From Phycisphaerales bacterium (GTDB lineage: Bacteria > Planctomycetota > Phycisphaerae > Phycisphaerales > UBA1924), in the NCBI GenBank assembly GCA_023382935.1, contig JAHDXL010000005.1, positions 365,503 to 429,502 on the forward strand: a stretch of DNA of 64,000 nt, in the 5' to 3' direction. A program made the translations under genes and the position numbers. The notes beneath the pieces are model-generated. The model was not told where the DNA came from and did no database searches. It saw nothing but the letters and a program-made list of their open reading frames with translations. Of this stretch, positions 1 to 7,855 are shown piece by piece. How positions within the stretch are numbered: the stretch's first letter is position 1; each line of letters opens with the position of its first letter.

Positions 1-1
1 C

Positions 2-1411
2 GCGCCGGTGACCATTTCGGCGGTGTCAAGTGCGTTCGACAACGTCGACAGCGTCATCACCAACAGCGTCGTCCCCGTCGACGGGAGCGTCGGATGCGAA
101 GGCCCGGCACCGGTCGTGATCGCCAGTGCCGGGTACTACAGCTATGAGGCCACGGCGACCGACGCCGCGGGGAACACCGCGTACTACACCCGGTTGTTCG
201 AGGTCCGCGATCGGTACAACTATGAAGCAGCGGCCGCGATCGAATCGTTGACGGTCACTTCAGGCGCTCCCACCGACCTGGTCGAAGCCACGTTGCTGCT
301 GACCAGCGACATGTTCGAGGCCGAGGACATCAATCTCGCCACCGTGGCGGTCTGGCTCTCCGACCCCGGGGGAGAATCAATCGGCGGAAGTCCCCTCAGG
401 CTGGCGCCGGGCTACGTGGACAACGGAGCGTACGACCCGGACCTGGTGGACCTGGATGCGGGCATCTGGCGCGTGACGGTGCAGGGCGAGGTGCCGGCAG
501 AGGCGATGGCGCAGTCTGGCCTGCGCTTCTCGGTGACAGGCAGCGGGCGGCATGGCACGCCGGATGCCTTTGACTTCATGGTTGTCCGTCGGCCGCTTGT
601 CGCGCGGCTGGACGCGGACGCTGTGCTGCGAACCGAGGCGCCACCGCTGAGCATGGCCGACGACCCCCCGCCGCCCCCGGCAATACCACCATGCCGGTGG
701 AAGGACGAACTCGTTCTTGATGAGCCTGATGACTACGTTCACATGTGGTTTGGCGTCTGCGGATCGAGCCTGATCACCGTCGAGGCCACGGGACGTAATA
801 TTTGGGGCACCGCCAACGCTTACGACAACATGTGCTGGTTTACGTCGAATCCGGCCGAGACGGGATCGGTTGCAAGCGGCGCGACCTACAGCGTTTTCCT
901 GGAGGGAGCCAACTGTTGCCCCGATTGCTCGATAGCCATCGTTGCGAGGCCAAAGTTTAAGGCGCAGGTGGAAATCAACCCACCCGCTTCGGCCGTGGCC
1001 GGAGGGTTGATCAGCATTGCCACGCCCTGCGGCGATACCCAGGCAGCGGGTGGAGTTGGGCTCGGAGATTTCGAGACTGAAACCGTCGAGGTGACTATTG
1101 GCGACTACACGTTCCCAATCATGATTGACGACGCCGTTCAGGCCTTGTCCCAGCCTTTCCAGGGAAATCTCAGTTGCACTGTGGATGCCTGCCGGGTGGA
1201 TGTTTCCATCGCCACGGGCGCATACCTGTCAGTGAATGCCGGGGCCACGATTCTGAACTTGTATGCGGGTGCCATTGCCAAGATCCGTGACTCGAAACTG
1301 GGCCTGACGGTTACGCCGACCGCGGCCCAGGGCTGCGTTGTCGAGAACGATGGGCAGCCCTTCAGCCCCGAGGCCTGCGAAGCGCCCGGCGCTGGCGGCG
1401 GCGGTTGGTGA
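2..1411 (+). CDS. Large surface-type protein, 3' part only (5' end outside window)
   Basis: The reading frame is open to the left edge; a GTG at 8 is available but is probably internal. Near the N-terminus a strand-rich stretch, YYSYEATATDAAGNTAYYTR, resembles bacterial Ig-like or HYR surface repeats. It is followed by a beta-rich region with scattered cysteines, including a CCPDC cluster, and a glycine-rich end (GGGGW). No catalytic motif is visible. The stop lies three bases before the start of the next gene, so the two are probably cotranscribed. The protein is likely extracytoplasmic, by inference from composition. Function is unknown. Confidence 0.6.
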   Translation, partial: APVTISAVSSAFDNVDSVITNSVVPVDGSVGCEGPAPVVIASAGYYSYEATATDAAGNTAYYTRLFEVRDRYNYEAAAAIESLTVTSGAPTDLVEATLLLTSDMFEAEDINLATVAVWLSDPGGESIGGSPLRLAPGYVDNGAYDPDLVDLDAGIWRVTVQGEVPAEAMAQSGLRFSVTGSGRHGTPDAFDFMVVRRPLVARLDADAVLRTEAPPLSMADDPPPPPAIPPCRWKDELVLDEPDDYVHMWFGVCGSSLITVEATGRNIWGTANAYDNMCWFTSNPAETGSVASGATYSVFLEGANCCPDCSIAIVARPKFKAQVEINPPASAVAGGLISIATPCGDTQAAGGVGLGDFETETVEVTIGDYTFPIMIDDAVQALSQPFQGNLSCTVDACRVDVSIATGAYLSVNAGATILNLYAGAIAKIRDSKLGLTVTPTAAQGCVVENDGQPFSPEACEAPGAGGGGW

Positions 1412-1414
1412 CCC

Positions 1415-2245
1415 ATGCGAACGAAACACATATGGACAATCGCCGCGGCCGCGGCGTTCATCGCATTTTCCTGCGCCGCATGGGTCTGGTCGCCATTCGG
1501 CGTCTTCCGCCGTTCAGTGCCACCTTCTTCCATACAACCGCAGTTCCGGTGGGTCATCAAGGTGAACAACAAGCCCGTCGATGTCGCCGGAAGGCAGATG
1601 ATCAATGTTGTAAAGGGCGACGTTGTGCAGGCATGGGTGGATGTCGATTGGAACGGGCATGGCCCGGGAATCATCGAACTTTCTACCGACACACGCACGT
1701 TCACACCGGGTGAAACGCTGACCGCGGACCGCCTCGGCGCCTTTGGCATCGAGTATTCATCGATCGGCCCGAGTTGGATGGCGCACAAGTCGATCGTTTT
1801 CAAAGTCAACGACTACCCACGCTTCAATGTCGATGCTCGTGTGATCGATCTGGCTGTTCGCAACGACGAGCCGCTCGACATCAGCGCCGTGACCGTGCAA
1901 ATCTGGAGCGACGAACTCGACATGCAGAGCATCCGCCTGAATCATGTCACCTTATGGCTGCAAGACGCGAAACACCGAGCCCTCGGCGACGGAATCGCAC
2001 TTGCTGGTCGAGCGGCCGACGGGCAAGAGACGGGGCACCTGACTTCGGTAGAGGACGCTCAGTCTGACTACGACATCGAATTCGCCAATGGTGCATGGAT
2101 ACTTCGATTCGATCGCCCCGCAGCGGCGCTGCCGCTCCAACAATGGCCGACGGAGATTATGGTCTTTGGGACCGGTTCGCGTGAAGGGGAAACCATCGAG
2201 TTTGTTGCCAGGAGTTCTTTCTTGGCGAGACCACGCGATTCATGA
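1415..2245 (+). CDS. Membrane-anchored hypothetical protein, copy A of a tandem paralogue pair
   Basis: This 276-residue protein has one N-terminal hydrophobic segment at about residues 7-24, a signal anchor or signal peptide, and then a soluble exported domain. It is clearly paralogous to the gene at 3112-3963. Both have a VDVDW-type motif (WVDVDWNGHGPG against LIDVDWHGQPPG), a conserved LDI..V.V centre, and a C-terminal block of the form F.NGAW.LRF followed by W..EI....G...G.TIEF. No known family was recognised and no catalytic residues are evident. It starts at ATG three bases after the upstream stop and lies about 30 bases before the zinc-ribbon gene, which suggests one operon. Confidence 0.7.
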   Translation: MRTKHIWTIAAAAAFIAFSCAAWVWSPFGVFRRSVPPSSIQPQFRWVIKVNNKPVDVAGRQMINVVKGDVVQAWVDVDWNGHGPGIIELSTDTRTFTPGETLTADRLGAFGIEYSSIGPSWMAHKSIVFKVNDYPRFNVDARVIDLAVRNDEPLDISAVTVQIWSDELDMQSIRLNHVTLWLQDAKHRALGDGIALAGRAADGQETGHLTSVEDAQSDYDIEFANGAWILRFDRPAAALPLQQWPTEIMVFGTGSREGETIEFVARSSFLARPRDS

Positions 2246-2275
2246 CAGTCTGATGGACGTGGGGAGGCCAAGTAC

Positions 2276-3115
2276 TTGCCGCCACTGCTGGCTTGGTTCT
2301 TGACATGGCTGGCACTGCTTGCGGCGATCGGCCTTTGGTGGGTCGTACCGCGGTGGTACGATCGCGCCGGAAGTCGCGCGGCCGCCTGCCGGAGTTGCAG
2401 TTATTCGCTGTCCGGGCTGCCCGGCACGGTGTGTCCGGAGTGCGGCGCGTCATTTTCTTCCCAGTTCGAACTCGTCCATGATCGGCCGCCCGCTACTTTG
2501 CGCGTGGCACGCTGGGGTCTGCTTTTCCTGCTCTTGATAACTGGAGTCTCGGCGCTGGCGTTGCACGCGACTCCAGTCCTGCCCGTCTCCACCTCTTGGA
2601 CTTGGCGATTTGATGGACGACCAGAGTCGAGCGCGTATTCGACGATCGCGATCACCGGGCGGGTGACCGAGTGGTCGCTTGGCGCGGCGACGGTGCCTTC
2701 GCGTCTGCCTCAGACGTTCACTGTCTCGCTCACCGCCCACTCGGGCAAGTTGCACAATCTCGACGTTTCAGGAGCGCGTGACGAGACACAGCGCATTCGA
2801 CGCTGGCTGTTGGAAAGTGTGACATACACAACTCCTTCGGACAGCGAACGTGAGGCCCAAGTCGTCGCGCGACTCGTTCACGCAGGCCTTGCTTTGGATC
2901 GGTTGCCTGACCAGTTTGCGGCATCGGTCGATCCAGCGGACTCAAGACCCGTCTTTCGCACCGTCAGCCTGGGCGTGAGCGGGCGCCCGATCTGGTCGGG
3001 TGAACTCTCCTTGATCTGCCTGGCGCTCGCATTCTGCGTCGGAGTCATCTGGCTGACTGCTCGGTTCAACCCGGCCCGAAGGCTGTTGAAGAGAGTGCGC
3101 GGGGCGGCACCATGA
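2276..3115 (+). CDS. Zinc-ribbon membrane protein of unknown function
   Basis: The start is a TTG with a good Shine-Dalgarno sequence (GGGGAGG at 2261-2267). The 279-residue product begins with a membrane segment (about residues 4-24), then has a zinc-ribbon with CxxC and CPEC pairs (CRSCSYSLSGLPGTVCPECG). A second hydrophobic segment lies at about 80-98 and a third near the C-terminus at about 247-265. The layout suggests a cytoplasmic zinc-binding loop and an exported central domain. The gene sits between two paralogues and overlaps the second by four bases (ATGA), which implies translational coupling. I do not recognise the family beyond the ribbon. Confidence 0.7.
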   Translation: MPPLLAWFLTWLALLAAIGLWWVVPRWYDRAGSRAAACRSCSYSLSGLPGTVCPECGASFSSQFELVHDRPPATLRVARWGLLFLLLITGVSALALHATPVLPVSTSWTWRFDGRPESSAYSTIAITGRVTEWSLGAATVPSRLPQTFTVSLTAHSGKLHNLDVSGARDETQRIRRWLLESVTYTTPSDSEREAQVVARLVHAGLALDRLPDQFAASVDPADSRPVFRTVSLGVSGRPIWSGELSLICLALAFCVGVIWLTARFNPARRLLKRVRGAAP

Positions 3116-3963
3116 CCACCAACGTTTCGGAGCGGTTGCACTTCATTCCTGTCTTGGCTCTCGCCGCAGCCGTCATCATGGGCGGGCTGCTCATCATCCG
3201 GACGCTTCAGTGGAAGGGCTCGCACCAGATTCTGCCGCCGCCGCGCATCGACCTGCGCGTTTTGGTCAATGGGCAAGCACCCAGGGTCAACCGGTATGGC
3301 GTCATCTGCGTCACGCCCGGTGACGAAATCACGCCGCTGATCGACGTCGACTGGCATGGACAACCGCCGGGCACTCTGACCATGACGTTCGGAGGCCGGC
3401 ACCTGGCGAACGGTGAAGTCTTTCGCCCGTCGGGCATGGGCATGGGCGTGGGCGTGCTTCGTGCAGAGGCGCAGGCCGGCGTGACGAACGGGATTGCCAT
3501 GCCGGCTTCGGATCGGCTTGAGTTCGAGGTCACCATGCATCCTCGCTTCGACGCCGAGGCCCAAGTGCTGAGCGTGGAAACGGGCGAGACCGGGCCACTC
3601 GACATCCGAGCGATCGTCGTGCGTCTGGCCAGTCAAGAGATCGACATTCAGAACATCTGGCTCACGCACGTGAGTTTGCATGTGCCTGTCGCTGAACTGG
3701 ATGACGACATCCTGCCCGTCGCCCAAAGACCGGTTGGGGACACTCAGACCGAATCCGGCCCGGCCTATGCCGCCCGATTTGCGGACGGCGCATGGACGTT
3801 GCGCTTCGAGCGAGCGGAAGATGCGCCCCCGTTGCACGCATGGCCGAAGGAGATCCTGCTCACGGGGAGCGGCTGGCGAGGCGACCAGACGATCGAGTTC
3901 TTCGCCACTGTGTCGTTGCCCCCAACCGTCGGCGACGCCAGGGACGCGTCTCCGACGGAGTAG
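3112..3963 (+). CDS. Membrane-anchored hypothetical protein, copy B of a tandem paralogue pair
   Basis: This 283-residue protein has an N-terminal membrane segment at about residues 13-28 (LALAAAVIMGGLLIIRTL) and an exported domain homologous to the product of 1415-2245. Shared landmarks are the IDVDWHGQPPG motif, LDIRAIVVRLASQEIDIQNI matching LDISAVTVQIWSDELDMQSI, and the C-terminal ADGAWTLRF and EILLTGSGWRGDQTIEF blocks. Its ATG overlaps the stop of the zinc-ribbon gene, so expression is probably coupled. The duplication has diverged strongly, which suggests an old event with separate roles rather than recent amplification. Function is unknown. Confidence 0.7.
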   Translation: MTTNVSERLHFIPVLALAAAVIMGGLLIIRTLQWKGSHQILPPPRIDLRVLVNGQAPRVNRYGVICVTPGDEITPLIDVDWHGQPPGTLTMTFGGRHLANGEVFRPSGMGMGVGVLRAEAQAGVTNGIAMPASDRLEFEVTMHPRFDAEAQVLSVETGETGPLDIRAIVVRLASQEIDIQNIWLTHVSLHVPVAELDDDILPVAQRPVGDTQTESGPAYAARFADGAWTLRFERAEDAPPLHAWPKEILLTGSGWRGDQTIEFFATVSLPPTVGDARDASPTE

Positions 3964-4140
3964 GTCTCTGGCAGATTGAACTGCCGAGTGCCCCGGTTCA
4001 CTACGCTTGCGCAGCAATCAGGCTTCGCAACCTGCGAAACCTGCGCGGGTGCAATAAGAACGGGTGTTGCGGGCAGGCAAGCGGGTCAGGACACGGGCGG
4101 AGGCGACGGCCGCGCAGGGCTTGCTGCTTTTTTCGGCGCA

Positions 4141-4350
4141 AAATCGATGTCGCGCGCGGGGAAAGCGCTGTTGCGCGCGAGAATTCAGTCGTCGCGCGCA
4201 AGGTTTTGGTCGTCGCGAGCGACAGAAGACATCCCGCCCGCGACCAAATGCACGTCCTCTCTGACCAAACGCATCCATTCTCTGACGGATGACGTGTCTG
4301 TTGTCGCCGATCAGGCCTCTTTTCGGGCCGAAGACGCCTCACCCGTCGGC
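4141..4350 (+). repeat. Ten degenerate 21-bp tandem repeats
   Basis: Cutting the sequence every 21 bases from 4141 aligns ten units. Unit starts are 4141, 4162, 4183, 4204, 4225, 4246, 4267, 4288, 4309 and 4330. Most units open with an A-rich or GA-rich triplet (aaa, gaa, gat) and close with a GCGCGC-, GCGAC- or CTGAC-like end; examples are the units ending tcgcgcgcgggg, ttgcgcgcgaga and tctctgacc. In the + strand frame shared with lpxK each unit encodes seven residues with S/R-R/L-A/T near the end (for example KALLRAR, IQSSRAR, FWSSRAT, KCTSSLT, KRIHSLT). Units differ widely in sequence but the 21-base period does not slip. Confidence 0.75.
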
Positions 4351-4422
4351 CCTTCTTCACGATCTGGCCCCATCCACCACTGCGCCGAAGACGGCGAGTG
4401 GTGGCACCCGACAGGCACCACC

Positions 4423-4441
4423 ATCGGCTCGGAGAGCCGAT
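4423..4441. repeat. Perfect 8-bp inverted repeat in the lpxK leader region
   Basis: ATCGGCTC and GAGCCGAT are separated by the three bases GGA. There is no T-run on either side, so a simple intrinsic terminator is not supported. It could be an RNA hairpin or a protein-binding site about 100 bases before lpxK. Confidence 0.4.
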
Positions 4442-4542
4442 CGACCCATAGGGTGCAATGCCTCCCCCCGATGGCTGATCGAGTCCCTGGTCCCTTCTTC
4501 CCGATGCCGCGTTGCCCCCTCCGCATTCCCTACCCTCCCCCA

Positions 4543-5562
4543 ATGCCTTCCCGTCTCCTCCTTCCCCTCTCCCGCCTCTATCTCGCCGAACTGGCGCGGC
4601 GCAACCGGGCGTTCGACCGTGGCCGCGGCGTGCGGACGCTGCCCATCCCCGTCCTCAGCGTCGGCAACCTCTCCGTCGGCGGCACCGGCAAGACGCCCAC
4701 GGTCCGCACCCTCTGCGCTTGGCTCCGCGACGCCGGCCACACGCCCGCCATCGCCATGCGCGGCTACAAGCCCGGCCCTCAAGGGTCCGACGAGGCACTC
4801 GAATACCGCCGCCTCCTGCCCGACACGCCTGTCATCGTCCGCCCCGACCGCTACGAGGCCATCACCGAGTTCCTCGCCACCTCCGCCCACGGGTCGGCCA
4901 CCTACAGCATCGACTGCGTCGTCCTCGACGACGGCTTTCAGCACCGCCGCCTCTCGCGCGTCTTCGATCTCGTGCTCATCGACGCCTCGCGTTGGCCGTA
5001 TGACGACGCGCCGCTGCCCGCGGGGCGTCTGCGTGAGTTGCCCAGTTCGCTCGTCCGTGCGCAAGCCGTGCTTATCACCCATGCAGAACTGGTCACGCAG
5101 AACCAGATCGCCCAACTCGAATCGCGGCTTGGTCGCGAGCATCCGCACCTGACGATCGCCGTGGGAGAGCACGCTTGGTCGGGCGTGCAGGTTCGGGAAG
5201 GCGGGAGCCCTCCCGTGCGTCACTCTCTCGATTGGCTGCGTGATAAGCGCATCGTCGCGGCCTGCGGGCTGGGCAATCCCGCCGGCTTTTTCGCCGCCGC
5301 CGAGCGTGTGCTGGGGCACCAGCCGGTGGAGACGATTGTCCTGCCCGATCACGCGGCGTTCGGCGCGGCCCAGCGTGCCCGCCTCGCCGCGGCGGTCCGA
5401 CGTCACCAGGCCGAATGTGTGCTGATCAGCCTCAAGGACGACGTGAAAATCGCCAAGCCGGCGGACCTGGGCGTGCCCGTCGCCGCGGCCCTGCTCGACC
5501 TGCGTTTCTGGACGGGCGAAGCCGAACTGCGAAGCCGCGTGCTGAGCGCCGTCGGCTCGTAA
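4543..5562 (+). CDS. lpxK: Tetraacyldisaccharide 4'-kinase
   Basis: LpxK phosphorylates the 4' position of the tetraacyl disaccharide 1-phosphate to give lipid IVA, at the cytoplasmic face of the inner membrane. The 339-residue length is typical. The P-loop is GNLSVGGTGKTP at residues 41-52, and the family motif DDGFQH is at about 129-134. Residues before this ATG are low in complexity and unlike the family, so 4543 is preferred over the ATG at 4503. No Shine-Dalgarno sequence is visible because the start lies in a pyrimidine-rich tract. hldE follows on the same strand, which fits a lipopolysaccharide locus. Confidence 0.93.
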   Translation: MPSRLLLPLSRLYLAELARRNRAFDRGRGVRTLPIPVLSVGNLSVGGTGKTPTVRTLCAWLRDAGHTPAIAMRGYKPGPQGSDEALEYRRLLPDTPVIVRPDRYEAITEFLATSAHGSATYSIDCVVLDDGFQHRRLSRVFDLVLIDASRWPYDDAPLPAGRLRELPSSLVRAQAVLITHAELVTQNQIAQLESRLGREHPHLTIAVGEHAWSGVQVREGGSPPVRHSLDWLRDKRIVAACGLGNPAGFFAAAERVLGHQPVETIVLPDHAAFGAAQRARLAAAVRRHQAECVLISLKDDVKIAKPADLGVPVAAALLDLRFWTGEAELRSRVLSAVGS

Positions 5563-5760
5563 CGTAGCCCAAGCCCGGCCGGGGACATGCCCACGGTCAT
5601 GGTGCCAGTAATCTCGATCTTCCGAGGTTGCTGACTCATCGGTTGGAAGTCGATTTCCAGAACCAGTGACGTCAGAAGACGGACATTGTCGGCCCACACC
5701 TCGTATGACCGTCACGCCCGTCCCGCCACGCGGCGCGAGCCCCTCTACCATTCCGCCTCC

Positions 5761-7242
5761 ATGGACCAACTCCTCACCACGCTGGCCTGCTGGAAGCCCT
5801 TCACCGCCCTGGTCGTCGGCGACTTCATGCTCGACCAGCATGTGTATGGCGACGCCGAGCGTCTGTCGGCCGACGCCCCGGTCCCAGTCCTCCAGGTTCG
5901 CCGACACGAATCGACCCCCGGTGGGGCGGCCAACCTGTGCGCCGACCTGGCGGCGATGAAGGGCCGCGTCATCGCGTGCGGACTGATCGGTTGCGACCCC
6001 GAGGCCGAGGATCTCAAAGCCGCGCTCGCCCGTCACCAAGTCAACACCACAGGCCTCGTCGCCGATGCTTCACGCCCCACCACGCTCAAGCGCAACTTCA
6101 TCGGGCTGGCCCAGGCTCGCCACCCGCAGAAGATGTTCCGCGTCGACTACGAATCGCGCGAGCCGATCGATGGGCACGCCCTGGAAGCCCTGCTTGCCCA
6201 GGTCGCCCGCGTGGTGCGCAACGTCGACATCGTGTGCATCGAGGACTACGGCAAGGGCGTGTGCACCGAGCAGGTCTGCCAGGAGGTCATCCGCTTAGCA
6301 CGCGACGCGGGCAGGCAGGTGCTCGTCGACCCTGCCAACAACGCCGACTATCTGCGGTATCGCGGCGCGACGGCAATCACTCCGAACCGCACCGAGGCGG
6401 AGAAGGCCACCGGGCTCAAGACCCACGATCAGGATCCTGCGCACAACGCGGCGCTGGCGCGCGGGCTTCTGGCTCGCCTTGAACTCGAGGCCGTGGTTCT
6501 GACACTCGACCGTCACGGCTCGCTGCTGCTGGAGCGCAGCAACGACCTGCCGCTGCACGTTCCCACGGTGGCCCGCGAGGTGTACGACGTGACCGGCGCC
6601 GGGGACATGCTGCTGGCCGGGCTCGCGGCCGCCCGCGCCAACGGGCTGGACTGGCCGAATTCAGTGCGACTGGCCAACGCGGCCGCCGGGCTGGAAGTCG
6701 AGGTTTTCGGCGTCAAGCCCATCCCCATCGATCGCATCCACCACGAGATTCTCACTCAGCACAAGCACAACGCCGACAAGCGCCGCACGCTTGAAGAGGT
6801 CATGGTCCAGGTCCGGGCGGTGCGCGAATCAGGCGGCACCGTGGCCTTTACCAACGGGTGCTTCGACGTCATCCACGCCGGACACATCTCACTGCTCGAA
6901 CGCAGCAGCGCCCTGGCTGACCTGTTGGTCATCGGGCTGAACACCGACGCCTCGGTCCGCCGCCTGAAAGGCCCAGAGCGCCCACTGAACAATGAAGACG
7001 ACCGCGCCCGGGTGCTTGGCTCAATCTCGGGTGTCGGGGCCGTCGTCTTGTTCGATGAAGACACACCTTTGGGGCTCATTGAAGCCATCAAGCCCGACAT
7101 CCTCATCAAGGGTGCTGATTATCAAGAACATCAGGTCGTCGGGGCCGATGTGGTCAAAGGATATGGCGGGCGCGTGGAACTCATCCCCCTCATCGAAGGC
7201 AAGAGCACCACGTCGACCATCCGCCGTCTGCGCGGAGTCTAG
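5761..7242 (+). CDS. hldE: Bifunctional heptose 7-phosphate kinase / heptose 1-phosphate adenylyltransferase
   Basis: HldE makes ADP-heptose for lipopolysaccharide inner core. The first part, to about residue 320, is a PfkB/ribokinase-type kinase with the sugar-binding GGAANL motif and the catalytic GAGD motif near residue 280. The second part, from about 355, is a cytidylyltransferase-fold domain with TNGCFDVIHAGH near 364-375 and the C-terminal EGKSTTSTIRRLRG motif. Both halves look intact. The ATG at 5761 is chosen because it begins at the conserved N-terminal helix; a TTG at 5686 would add 25 unrelated residues. No Shine-Dalgarno sequence is obvious. It lies about 200 bases after lpxK. 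Confidence 0.94.
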   Translation: MDQLLTTLACWKPFTALVVGDFMLDQHVYGDAERLSADAPVPVLQVRRHESTPGGAANLCADLAAMKGRVIACGLIGCDPEAEDLKAALARHQVNTTGLVADASRPTTLKRNFIGLAQARHPQKMFRVDYESREPIDGHALEALLAQVARVVRNVDIVCIEDYGKGVCTEQVCQEVIRLARDAGRQVLVDPANNADYLRYRGATAITPNRTEAEKATGLKTHDQDPAHNAALARGLLARLELEAVVLTLDRHGSLLLERSNDLPLHVPTVAREVYDVTGAGDMLLAGLAAARANGLDWPNSVRLANAAAGLEVEVFGVKPIPIDRIHHEILTQHKHNADKRRTLEEVMVQVRAVRESGGTVAFTNGCFDVIHAGHISLLERSSALADLLVIGLNTDASVRRLKGPERPLNNEDDRARVLGSISGVGAVVLFDEDTPLGLIEAIKPDILIKGADYQEHQVVGADVVKGYGGRVELIPLIEGKSTTSTIRRLRGV

Positions 7243-7261
7243 GTTCCCCGGTCCAACAGAT

Positions 7262-7280
7262 CCTCCCCCACCGGGGGAGG
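7262..7280. repeat. REP-like GC-rich palindrome
   Basis: CCTCCCCC and GGGGGAGG form a perfect 8-bp stem around ACC. It sits between the hldE stop and the next start. The motif followed by TGGCTCGCG resembles dispersed intergenic palindromes seen in many GC-rich genomes. There is no T-run. A related perfect palindrome lies at 19837-19852. Confidence 0.5.
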
Positions 7281-7297
7281 TGGCTCGCGTAGCCCTC

Positions 7298-7747
7298 ATG
7301 CTCCACCTGGCCGTCATTCATCCCGCCTACGCCCGCCTGATTCTGCAAGGCCGCAAGACCATCGAGTCGCGCCTCTCGCGCGTGCGCTGCATGCCCTACA
7401 ACAGCATCGCGCCCGGAGAGCGGATCTATTTCCTCGCCCGCCGAGCCGACCTGATCGTCACCGCAGTCGCCGATCGGGTTGAGTCGCTGGCCGACCTGAC
7501 GCCGCAAGACGTGTCACGCCTGCGCCGTGATTTCGGCGCGTTTATCGCCGCCGACGATGCGTACTGGCGTGACAAGCGAGAGGCAGGCTACGCGACGCTC
7601 ATCTGGCTGCGCGATCCTGAGCGTGCGGCCTACGCCCCCGACGACGTCCACGGCCGCGCCGCTTCCTACCGCTCCGCCTGGCTCACTCGCCCCGACGTGC
7701 AGGAGGTGTACCCCGCCTGCCTGAACCCCCTTCGCGCGATCGCGTAG
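7298..7747 (+). CDS. ASCH domain protein
   Basis: This 149-residue protein shows the ASCH pattern: a start with HLAVIHPAYARLILQGRKTIESR, here split as the conserved I.P.YA..I..G.KT.E.R signature, then a small beta-barrel ending in a proline-rich turn. ASCH domains are RNA-binding beta-barrels related to PUA, and some act as nucleases or amidohydrolases on modified nucleosides. No specific role can be assigned. ATG 7298 is preferred; an in-frame GTG at 7280 would begin inside the palindrome at 7262-7280. It may be cotranscribed with hldE, about 55 bases upstream. Confidence 0.8.
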   Translation: MLHLAVIHPAYARLILQGRKTIESRLSRVRCMPYNSIAPGERIYFLARRADLIVTAVADRVESLADLTPQDVSRLRRDFGAFIAADDAYWRDKREAGYATLIWLRDPERAAYAPDDVHGRAASYRSAWLTRPDVQEVYPACLNPLRAIA

Positions 7748-7772
7748 AGCGACACCGCATGCGCAGAAAGCA

Positions 7773-7803
7773 GAGCGGCCGGACGTCTCCGCCCGGACCG
7801 CTC
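7773..7803. terminator. Candidate bidirectional terminator hairpin
   Basis: GAGCGGCCGG pairs with CCGGaCCGCTC, a 10-bp stem with one bulged A and a ten-base loop. It lies between two convergent genes, where a shared terminator is expected. No strong T-run follows on either strand, so support is structural and positional only. Confidence 0.4.
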
Positions 7804-7855
7804 CGCTTGATCGAGCCTTGAGTGCCGCGTCACTCAACGACGCGATGCCAGACCA

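Larger units (their letters stand above)
3964..4542. other. 579-bp spacer before lpxK with no convincing gene
   Basis: No stretch here has a convincing start or protein-like composition. The + strand frame of lpxK happens to be stop-free back to 3976. The spacer contains the 21-bp repeat array (4141-4350), a perfect 8-bp stem with a 3-base loop (4423-4441), and, from about 4490 into lpxK, a long C/T-rich tract on the + strand. Confidence 0.6.

Noticed and set aside
2878-4017. 379-codon minus-strand frame
   Set aside because: It is antisense to the zinc-ribbon and paralogue B genes; the sense genes have TTG/ATG starts with overlap coupling.
4141-4350. 21-bp repeats as a CRISPR array
   Set aside because: Units are contiguous without unique spacers, the repeat is degenerate, and no cas gene is near.
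4357-6039. 560-codon minus-strand frame
   Set aside because: It covers lpxK and hldE in antisense and shows no domain or start signal.
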